Shown here: in pieces, positions 19,768 to 28,287 of the stretch
Position numbering within the stretch: position 1 is the first letter of the stretch
Layout of the letters: each line of letters starts with the position of its first letter
NCBI GenBank assembly: GCA_963788015.1
Contig: CAWBEY010000001.1
Span: 434,001-498,000 of the forward strand
Direction: 5' to 3'
DNA: 64,000 nucleotides
From: JBBRHH01 sp963788015
GTDB taxonomy: Bacteria; Planctomycetota; Phycisphaerae; Tepidisphaerales; Tepidisphaeraceae
The notes under the pieces: generated by a model
The model's input: the letters and a program-made list of their open reading frames with translations, nothing else
Databases searched by the model: none
What the model was told of the DNA's origin: nothing
Made by a program: the position numbers and the translations under genes

Positions 19768-21644
19768 ATGCTTTGGGGCCTCTCCCTGACCGCCACGCGA
19801 TTCCGCCTCCTGATGACGCGAAGCCTCGCGCGGGTCGGCTTCCGCGAAGAATCATTCCTCGTCCTGATCGCTGCCCTCATCGGCTTCGTCACCGCCGGGG
19901 CGGCCGTCAGCTTCCACGAACTCATCAACGCCATCCGTGACCTCCTATATCAGCGTTTCGGCGCCCAGCGCCTTTACGGAGATTGGCTGGTGATGGTGAT
20001 CGTCTGGCCGACACTGGGGGGCCTGCTCGTCGGCATCATCAGCCGCCATCTTTTCCACACCCGCGAAGGACATGGCATCGTCGACGTGATGGAATCCGTC
20101 ATCCGCACCAGCGGATTCATGCGTCCAATCGCGGCCATCGAAAAAATATTCACCAGCGCCATCACCATCGGAACCGGGGGCGTGTTGGCGCCGAAGGCCC
20201 AATCGTTCAGATTGGCGCAGCCATCGCCTCGGGCGTCGGACAGCTTTTCCGCCTTGGCCGCCGGCAAATGCCTGTACTGATCGGCTGTGGCGCGGCCGCC
20301 GGCATCAGCGCCATCTTCAACTCGCCCATGGGCGGCCTCCTGTTTGCCCTCGAAGTCATCCTCCAGGACTTCTCCATTCGCAATGTAACCCCCGTTGTCG
20401 TCGCCAGCGTGATTGCCAACGTCACCACCCGCGGCATCTTCTTCCGGCTCCTTCACTCCGACTTCAAGGCCATCTTCGTCATTCCCCCCTCCACGTTCGA
20501 AATGGACTGGCTCCAGGTCCAGAACTTCATCGTCCTGGGCGTCGCCTGCGGCCTCGTCGGCGTCACTCTGACCCGCACCATGTATTTCATGGACGAGAAG
20601 TTCCACCGCCTCAAAGTCGCCCGCGCCATCCGCCCCGCCGTTGGCGGAGCTTTGCTGGGCATCATGGGTATCGCCTATGTCCTCGTTTTCGGCCACCTCC
20701 TCCTTCATCAGCCCAAGCCCATCCCTTTCCAGAGCTATCCTATGCCCGCCTTCTTCGGTGACGGCTACGGCTTCATTCAACTCCTCCTCGGCCGCGACTT
20801 TTACTCCGTCTGGAAACCCTCCTATATCCTGGCTCTCCTGGCCTTCCTCTGCGTCGCAAAAATTCTCGGCACCTGCATCACCCTCTCCAGCGGCGGTAGC
20901 GGCGGCGTCATCGCCCCTGCACTCTTCCTGGCGCTGTCGTTGGCGGCGGCATGGGAATAGTCATGAAAATGATTGGCATCTTCGACGTCACGCGCCTTCA
21001 GCCCGAAGCATACGCCCTGGTAGGCATGGCCGCCGTGCTTGCCGCCGTCGTCCACGCGCCTCTGGCCTCTATCCTGATCCTGCTCGAGCTCACGCGCAAC
21101 CCCGGCCTGGTCCTCCCGGCCATGCTCGCCGCGATTATCGCCACCGGCGTCGCCCGCCTGATCTTCACCGACTCCATCTACACGCTCACGCTTCGCCGCC
21201 GCGGCATTCAGATTGGCAATACTGCCGACACCACGCTTCTGCATCGCCTGGTCGTCGAGCAAGTCGATCTTGAGCCGGCAGTGCTGATTCACCCCAACGA
21301 CCCGTTTCAGCGCATCCTCGACCTGATGAGCCGCGTCAACACCGCCGACTTTGTGGTCGTCAACGACAGAGGCGCTTACCTGGGCATGGTCGTCGCCGAA
21401 GACATCAAAACCGCCTTAATGGAACGTGAAGCCATGCCCCTCCTGGTGGTCGAAGAATTGCTTCGCGCCCAGATCCCTGTCATCCGCAACAGCGATGATC
21501 TTTCTTCCACCATGGACTGTTTCGCGCTACGACGTCAGCCACCTCCCCGTCGCGCTGGAGCAGGCCCCCACCCGGATCATTGGCCTCATCAGCCGCTCTG
21601 GTCTCATGCGCCGCTATCAGCAGGCGCTGGCCGGCAAATCCTGA
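19768..21644 (+). CDS. ClC-family chloride channel/transporter with C-terminal CBS domains (frameshifted)
   Basis: About 625 residues after joining frames near 20190, 20940 and 21525. ClC proteins move chloride or exchange it for protons. Signature elements are present: SVGAEGPIVQIGAAIASG (the G-x-EGP loop with the gating glutamate; the usual Arg or Lys is Ala here), FNSPMGGLLFALE (conserved pore helix) and SSGGSGGVIAPALFLG (the G-x-F-x-P loop, with Ile for Phe). Several more spans follow, then a cytoplasmic CBS pair (DPFQRILDLMSRVNTADFVV; YDVSHLPVAL). CBS domains bind adenine nucleotides and regulate gating. No operon partner. Confidence 0.85.
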
Positions 21645-21703
21645 CCCGCCGCGCCGCCATCGCCCGGTTCACCTTAATCCCGCCCCATAACGTCCCCGCC
21701 ACC

Positions 21704-21832
21704 AGTATTGATGCGCAGGCCGACCCGCACCAGATCCAACACCGATACTGCCAATAATCCGGCGCGTGCCAATATTGATGCCTCCCCCAGCGCGCCTCAC
21801 GTCCACATAACCCCCATTTTTCAGTATTGATA
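21704..21832. repeat. Degenerate agtattgatg-type repeats
   Basis: Three spaced copies of a 10-base unit: agtattgatg (21704), aatattgatg (21771) and agtattgata (21823). A related gatattgatg is at 22031 inside the next gene. On the minus strand this DNA reads as glycine/isoleucine repeats (GGGINIGTRR), so it may be decayed coding sequence of a repeat protein. Weak evidence. Confidence 0.3.
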
Positions 21833-21937
21833 CGCCGGTTCTAACTCCCTCCCACACCCCCGTCGATAGCTCACTCAGCACCAGTTGGCCTTCCGCCAGA
21901 AAGCCAGCGGGTCAGTCACCTAACAGGGAGAATAATA

Positions 21938-22906
21938 ATGCGTTCACAATCACTGATATACACCGCCGCCGCGATTGGTTTATTTGCCAGCGCCGCCCAG
22001 GCCAGCGTTACCTACGATGGTCCGATTACTGATATTGATGGTCGAACTGGTGGCCAATACACCGGGCCCGGCTCTAAAGACGTGATTCTCCGCCGCCGGC
22101 CGTGGACCATTGGCGAGCATGACCTGCTCCTCCAGAACATCCACATCCACGACGTGCTGAATCAGAAGGGCATCGATATCGGCGCTACGGGGAACCCCAA
22201 CAGCGTCCCCTGGACTTATGACAACATCACCGTGCGCAACTATGACAACGGCAACGACCGCCGCACCGTGGGCGGCCTGCACATTGACGGCCTGCGCATC
22301 TCGGGGGCCGGCAATACGCCCATCCACAAGACCAACGTCACCCTCGACGACATCCACATTCACGACGGCAGCACGCTACCCATCAACATTCAGGATGGAA
22401 ATTACGGGACCATCATTGCCAACCACGTTGAGATCAACAACAACGACCTTAACCAGTTTCAGGTGGCGACCATCAACACCGGCCACGTTGATCTGATCAT
22501 CATTGAAAACTCGCCCGGCCTGCACCTAGCCATCATGGGCCGGCCCGGCAGCATCGCCGAAGTCATCGTGCGAAACTCACCCGGCGCTTCGGTCGGGGAC
22601 GTGACCGTGCGCGGTATGCGCACCGGGGCCAGGATTGTGTATGACAATAGCGCGGGCGGCATCGTGATCCCGCCTCCGACCTCCCCGCCCACGGTCCCGC
22701 CGGTCATCACCCCCATCATCCCCGTGCTTCCCGGCCCATGGAATGGCGGCGGCGTGGCTGTCACCACCCTGCCCACAGGCCCCTTCTCAGGCGGCGGCGC
22801 AGGCGTGTCTAATGCGGCCGCCGTGGCGGTTCCCGAACCCAGCACCATGGGACTCTTCGCCGTCGCGGGCGCCTTCCTCACCCGCCGGCGCCGGCGGGTC
22901 GCGTAA
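21938..22906 (+). CDS. PEP-CTERM exported protein
   Basis: 322 residues. Signal peptide (MRSQSLIYTAAAIGLFASAA, cut after AQA). The body contains beta-helix-like parallel strands (NVTLDDIHIHDGSTLPINIQ, VEINNNDLNQFQVATINTG). A proline-rich stretch follows at about 245-275, and the C-terminus is a textbook PEP-CTERM signal: VPEPSTMGLF, a hydrophobic helix, then RRRRR. That signal directs exosortase-dependent processing; no exosortase gene is in the window. A gggag site precedes the ATG. A clear terminator follows. Possibly a matrix or surface protein; substrate unknown. Confidence 0.8.
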   Translation: MRSQSLIYTAAAIGLFASAAQASVTYDGPITDIDGRTGGQYTGPGSKDVILRRRPWTIGEHDLLLQNIHIHDVLNQKGIDIGATGNPNSVPWTYDNITVRNYDNGNDRRTVGGLHIDGLRISGAGNTPIHKTNVTLDDIHIHDGSTLPINIQDGNYGTIIANHVEINNNDLNQFQVATINTGHVDLIIIENSPGLHLAIMGRPGSIAEVIVRNSPGASVGDVTVRGMRTGARIVYDNSAGGIVIPPPTSPPTVPPVITPIIPVLPGPWNGGGVAVTTLPTGPFSGGGAGVSNAAAVAVPEPSTMGLFAVAGAFLTRRRRRVA

Positions 22907-22935
22907 GACAGATTTCAGGAGTTGGAGTAAAGCGG

Positions 22936-22968
22936 ACGGGGCGCTCTCACACGAGGGCGCCCCGTTTT
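22936..22968 (+). terminator. Intrinsic terminator of the PEP-CTERM gene
   Basis: Stem acggggcg (22936-22943) pairs with cgccccgt (22958-22965) and is followed by a short T run. Confidence 0.75.
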
Positions 22969-22986
22969 AATTTACGTCTGGACCGG

Positions 22987-23175
22987 CTACATGCGTGGAT
23001 CGTCCTGTTGGTCCGAATCATCAGGCTTGAGCTGGTTCAAGAGATCGACGTAGTCGGCATCGTCCAACTCAAACCAATCGGGAATCGCGGCCACTGCGCA
23101 TCCACGCTGGGCGGCCAACGCTTCCACGATGCGTGCCCTCATCTCTGGATCGATGATTTCGCGAATTCGAATCAT
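22987..23175 (-). CDS. Small acidic hypothetical protein
   Basis: 62 residues: a helical N-terminal half (IIDPEMRARIVEALAAQRGC) and an acidic tail ending in DDSDQQDDPRM. No family recognised. It is divergent from the oxidoreductase gene at 23301 and lacks a clear ribosome-binding site. Kept because its length and codon pattern fit a gene and no other frame explains this stretch. Confidence 0.4.
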   Translation of the reverse strand: MIRIREIIDPEMRARIVEALAAQRGCAVAAIPDWFELDDADYVDLLNQLKPDDSDQQDDPRM

Positions 23176-23300
23176 GCAACGATTCTACCGCACAAAAGTC
23201 TTTTCGAGCGGGGAAAACGTCATCAAGTTGACACCCATGCACTCCTCCATTATTCACGTCCGGCGAACAGCCAATTATTTTTCGACGTCGGGATGAACCT

Positions 23301-24470
23301 ATGGACAAAGTGCGATTCGGCATCGTTGGGCTGGGCGGCATGGGGACGCACCATGCGGATTATCTCAATTCGGTGGAGGGTGCTGTGCTGGCCGCCGTTA
23401 GCGATGCCGACGAGGCCAAGGGCAAGTCCATTGGGGAGCGTCATAACGTCAAATCGTTTGCCCGCTATGAAGATCTTCTGGACTCCAATTTGATTGACGC
23501 GGTTCTGATTGCGACTCCCCATTATTTTCATCCCGTCATCGCCAAGGCCGCGTTTGACCATGAGCTTCACGTGCTGTGTGAGAAGCCGGTGGCCGTGACC
23601 GTGGGGGCAGCGCGGATATCAATGAGGCGCATTCGAAGAAGCCGCATTTGAAGTTTGGGCTGGTTTTCCAGTCGCGCACCGTTCCACTGTATGCCAAGCT
23701 GCGCGACCTGGTGCAGAGCGGGGAGCTGGGGGAGATCAATCGGATTACATGGATCGTGACGGAGTGGTTTCGCACCTGGACCTATTACGCTTCGGGCGGC
23801 TGGCGCACGACTTGGGCCGGCGAGGGAGGCGGCGTGCTGCTTAACCAGTGCCCGCACAACCTCGATCTGCTCCAGTGGATCCCGGACATGATGCCCAATC
23901 GGGTGACGGCGGTGGCGAGCATCGGCAAGACACACCCAATCGAAGTGGAAGATGAGGTGAGTGCCATATTGGAATATTCCAATGGGGCTATAGGCCATTT
24001 TGTAACGACCACCGGCGAAGCGCCGGGGACGAATACGGCTTGAGATCGCGGGGGACTTTGGCAATATCGTGGCCGAGCATGGGAAGCTGACTTTTCATCG
24101 GACTCGCAAGAGCGTGCGGGACATTCGGGAGAACAGCCTGGAGGCATTTCCAACGCCGGAGACGTGGACGATCGACATCCCGTTTGAGTCAAAGCATGCG
24201 ACGGGGCATCAGGCCGTGACCGAGAACTTTGTGCGGGCGATTCTGAAAGATGAGCCGCTCATCGCACGGGGCGAGGAAGGAGTGCGGGGGCTGGAGATCG
24301 GCAACGCGATGGTTCTTTCCGGGCTGACACGCAAGACTGTTGAGCTGCCGTTGAACGCGCAGGTTTATGAGAACTTTATCAAGGACAATATTGCGAAATA
24401 TGGGGGAAGGAAAAAGTTAGAGAGGAAGGCGGGCGCGGTGACGGACATGGCCGCTTCCTTTAAGCATTGA
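23301..24470 (+). CDS. Gfo/Idh/MocA-family oxidoreductase (frameshifted)
   Basis: About 390 residues after joining frames near 23608 and 24037. N-terminal Rossmann fold with the dinucleotide loop VRFGIVGLGGMGTHHADYL, then VLIATPHYFHPVIAKAA and the family signature HVLCEKPVAV (the EKP lysine). The C-terminal alpha/beta domain contains WRTTWAGEGGGVLLNQCPHN with the typical GGG...LxxxxxHxxD/N element. Family members oxidise or isomerise sugars and inositols with NAD(P), in the cytoplasm. Substrate not deducible. A sugar ABC transporter starts 0.6 kb downstream on the same strand, so a shared carbohydrate pathway is possible. Confidence 0.8.
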
Positions 24471-24501
24471 CCGGGGGCGTGCAGTGCTTGCGACGACGGG
24501 G

Positions 24502-24881
24502 TTATTTGTCGCCAGGTGGAGGCGACACAGCGCTCGCGGTAATTCTGATATCAATTTCGGTCGCTTCGCCGGGAGCTTTCAGCCCGAGGTCGGAGGCTTT
24601 CATCGTCATGTAGGCGGTGAGTCGCAACGAGTCTGTGGAGAGATCGGTTTTGGGCCGGCAACATTGCCAACCAGGACGATCGAGCCGTCGGGAGCAAAGC
24701 CGCCGGAGACGAGCCACTCGTGGCCTTTACCGCCGATGTACGTAGCGGAAATAATCTTGGCCTGATCGGGAGCATCCTTCCAGAATTTGGGTTCGAACGG
24801 CGGAGGTTCGGCGGCACAGAGCGCGGCGGTGTGAAGCAGGCAAATGGCCAGGGGAGCGATGAAGAGCCGGGGAGTTGTCAT
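24502..24881 (-). CDS. Small exported protein, possibly a shortened beta-propeller protein (frameshifted)
   Basis: About 126 residues after joining frames near 24660. Signal peptide MTTPRLFIAPLAICLLHTAA with cleavage after CAA. One segment, YIGGKGHEWLVSGGFAPDGS, then IVLVGNVAG, is like a single blade of the beta-propeller proteins common in planctomycetes. Those are normally several times longer, so this may be the start and end of a gene with an internal deletion. Divergent from the ABC transporter. Confidence 0.45.
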
Positions 24882-25055
24882 GGTTCAATTTCGTAAAATG
24901 TCCAGTACCTCTAAAGTCATTTCACTATACCTGCGTTCGGAGAGCGCGTTTTTACCCGCTACGTCTCAGGCCGTCTCCCGAGGATTACGCTTCGCAATCC
25001 TTTCTATGAACGGGTCAGGATTGATCGTTCACAGAGCTTTCGACATGATGGACGG

Positions 25056-26592
25056 ATGCACGATGCGCAGATGGACGCGCCGCCAGGGCACGGCAAGACG
25101 GCGCCGTCTTGTTCCCATTATCTCCTGGAGATGGAGGGGATCGACAAAATGTTTCCCGGCGTGCGGGCGCTGGATGGGGTGCGGTTTGATCTGCGCGGGT
25201 GAGGTTCACGCGCTCATGGGCGAGAACGGCGCCGGCAAGTCAACGCTCATCCGAGTGCTGGCCGGCGCGCATTGCGCCGATGCGGGGACGATCCGCATCA
25301 ATGGCCGCCCGGTTCGATTCACGTCTCCCCGCGATGCCGAGCGGTCGGGGATTTCCGTCATCTACCAGGAATTCAATCTCGTCCCCACTCTATCGGCGCG
25401 TGAGAACCTGTTCCTCGGTCGCGAGCGCACCGTGGGGCCATTTATCTCGCTGGCAGTGGAACGTCAGCAGGCGCGGGAGCTGTTTGGCCGGCTCGACGTG
25501 CGGGTGGACCCCGAGGCGCTGGTTTCGGAGTTGACGGTTGCGCAGCAACAGGGCGTGGAGATCGCCAAGGCTATCAGTCTTGATGCCAGGATCATCGTGA
25601 TGGATGAGCCGACCGCCTCGCTGACGGGGCAGGAAGCGGAGTCGCTATTCAGGTTGATCGTGGAACTCAAGGGGCGCGGGCTTGGCATCGTGTACGTCAG
25701 CCATCGGATGGACGAGATCTTTCGCCTCGCCGACCGGGTCACGGTCATGCGCGACGGGCGGCACGTGGCGACACGGCCGATGAAAGACTGGAGCCGCCAG
25801 GATCCGATCGAGACGATGGTCGGCCGCAAGCTGGAGAGCGAGTTTCCCAAGGTGCCTGCCACGCTCGGCGTAGAGCGCCTGGTCGTCCGGAATCTCCGCC
25901 GCGGGTCGGCGGTCAAGGGTGTGTCGTTCACCATCCGCCGTGGGGAGGTGCTCGGGCTGACCGGCCTGGTGGGTGCTGGGCGGACGGAGGTCGCACGGCT
26001 CATCTTCGGCGCGGATCGTGCTGACGGTGGGGAGATTTTCGTGGATGGGAAACCAGTGACGATCCGCTCACCGATCGATGCCATCCGCCACGGTATCTGC
26101 CTCATCACCGAAGACCGCAAGGCGCAGGGGTTGGTGCTTGGTCATTGCGTCCGTGAGAATTTTGGCCTACCCAATCTGGCGCACTTTTCCCGTTTCGGCT
26201 TCATGCTCGGTTCGCGCGAGAGGACGGCATTCGCGCGATTCGTCAAGTCGCTGCGCATCAAGATTCCGCACGATGAAGAACTTGCCATGAACCTGTCGGG
26301 CGGCAACCAGCAGAAGGTTGTCCTTGCCAAGTGGCTGGAGACCGACTGCGACGTTATCCTCTTTGACGAGCCAACGCGCGGCATTGACATTGGAACCAAG
26401 CACGAGATTTACCTCCTCATCAACCGACTCGCCGCCGCCGGTAAGGCGGTGCTGATGATCTCTTCGGAGTTGCCCGAGATATTGGGCATGAGCGACCGAA
26501 TCCTGGTGATGCATGAGGGACGAATCACCGGCGAGGTCATTGACGTGACAAAAGCGACGCAAGAACAACTGCTCGCGCTGGCGATGCGGTGA
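25056..26592 (+). CDS. Simple-sugar ABC transporter ATP-binding protein, RbsA/MglA type (frameshifted)
   Basis: About 512 residues, two fused ATPase domains as in RbsA, MglA and XylG. Domain 1: Walker A GENGAGKST, signature region ELTVAQQQGVEIAKA, Walker B IIVMDEPTAS. Domain 2: degenerate Walker A (GLVGAGRTEVARLIFGADRA), as in the family, then signature LSGGNQQKVVLAKW and Walker B VILFDEPTRG. A frame change near 25195 separates the start (MEGIDKMFPGVRALDGVRFD) from GEVHALMGENG; two missing bases in a gcgc run would explain it. The exact start is uncertain; the ATG at 25056 is in frame. The permease follows 24 bases later. Confidence 0.85.
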
Positions 26593-26616
26593 ACAGTCCC
26601 CGGGATAAACCTCGAG

Positions 26617-28017
26617 ATGAAATTGGCACAACGGACGCTCTCTCGCCTCATTGGCAGCTACGGGATGGCCATCGTCCTGTTGCTGCTGTGCGCTTACTAC
26701 GCCTGGGCGACGCTGCAAACCCAACCGCTGTCGGGCAAGCGCGCAGCCAAGGCGTGCGCTGTACAGATCGTCAGCGGCCGCAATACTTCGAAGGACATTC
26801 TGATCGTCGCCGGAGTTGCCCCCTCGGACGTGGCATTCGCCAAAGATCTGGAGCAACGCCTGCACCAGGCCGGCCTTGCCAACGTCGCAACGGCCCCCGG
26901 TGAGCCGCCCCTCGCCCGCCGCGCACTGCAGGAGATGTTGAACGCGGGCCACCCACCCACGGCCATCGCCGCTACGGAAGATTGCGCCAGTTGGCTGCCT
27001 GGCGTTCTGAGCCAGATGCCTGCTCTGGCCGGGGTAGCGGTCATCACGCCGGGGAGCGCACTCTGGCCGACCTTCCTGCAAACCGACAATCTGCTGAACA
27101 TCGCCAACCAGATCGTTGTGATCGCGATCATCGCGGTGGGAATGACTCTGGTGATTATCACGGGCGGAATCGACCTTTCCGTCGGCAGTCTGGTGGCCCT
27201 CTCCGCCGTTGTGGCGGGACGGCTCATCCGCGACCACGCCGGCGGGCAAGGGGCCACCACGGCGGGCCTGATCGGGTGCAGCCTCACGGCGATTGTTGCA
27301 GCAGGGGCGATGGGAGCGATCTGCGGGGTGTTGATCGCCTTCTTTCGCATCCCGCCATTCATCGCCACGCTTGGCATGATGCAGGTCGCCAGCGGTTTGG
27401 CGTACATCCTGGCAGCGGGGCAGTCGATTTATGACATCCCCGAGTCGTTCATTTGGCTCGGCCGCGGAACCACTGCCGGGATGCCAAACGCCGTCACTCT
27501 CATGGTCGCGGTCTACATGATCGCGTATGTGATGATGGCGCGGACACGATTCGGGCGGCATGTGTACGCGGTTGGCGGCAATGCCGAAGCAGCGCGGCTC
27601 TCGGGGGTGCGGGTTGGTCGGGTGCTTGTAACGGTCTACATCATCAGCGGCCTGGCCTCCGGACTCGGGGGCGTCGTCGTGGCGTCACAGCTCAAGAGCA
27701 GTTCGCCCACCTAGGGCCTGTCGTATGAGTTGTATGTTATTGCCGCCGTCGTCCTGGGGGGAACCAGCCTCGCGGGCGGCTCGGGCAAAATCTTCGGCAC
27801 GCTCATCGGCGCGCTGATCATCGCCGTCATCCAAAACGGCATGAACCTGACCGGCGTCGAGAGCTACCGGCAGAAGGTCGTCCTGGGGCTGGTCATTCTC
27901 GGGGCCGTGCTGCTGGATATGCTGAAGAAGAAAACCTGGCGGATGCCCTCGTGGCTCCGCCGTAAAACCATCGCGTACCCTCCGGTAGCGACGACATCCT
28001 CGACACCCTCAACCTGA
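26617..28017 (+). CDS. Sugar ABC transporter permease, RbsC type, with an inserted extracytoplasmic segment and an in-frame TAG
   Basis: 466 codons. After the first span (residues 12-30) there is an unusual insert of about 110 residues (QTQPLSGKRAAKACAVQIVS to LAGVAVITP) with alternating strands and helices (DILIVAGVAPSDVAFAKDLE). It reads like part of a periplasmic binding protein. Then comes the ordinary RbsC core: TDNLLNIANQIVVIAIIAVG, MTLVIITGGIDLSVGSLVAL, FFRIPPFIATLGMM, RFGRHVYAVGGN. At 27712 a TAG interrupts ...QLKSSSPT, and the same frame continues GLSYELYVIAAVVLGGTSLA to 28017. In relatives that position is normally Ala or similar. Either a nonsense mutation or base errors. No binding-protein gene lies next to it. 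Confidence 0.8.
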
Positions 28018-28287
28018 TGGCGAAAGCCGTGCTTGAAGGGTTGTCATCGCCGACCGCCCGCGCTGCCCGCGCGGCAGCTTCCGCATGCGATGGCCGCGGT
28101 GGCACGCGACCGCATCGCGGTGTGGGGGGCATGGGCGGCCAGCCCTGAAAGGTAGAGCCGCACTACAACCCCCTCACGATTTTGGCGACACTCCGCGCGC
28201 CTGCGGGAACACGCCATCCTTGCCTGACTCCCCGCTCGCCCCGATACTCCCAACACCGCCACTCATCCGCGCGGTCTGCGGCCATTC

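Noticed and set aside
27712..27714. Recoded TAG (pyrrolysine or programmed readthrough) in the permease
   Set aside because: No recoding signal is apparent and the window is full of sequence-error-like lesions; a simple nonsense change or base error is more likely.
28018..28287. Possible gene between the permease and the CsgG-like protein
   Set aside because: Only short arginine/alanine-rich frames; nothing recognisable.
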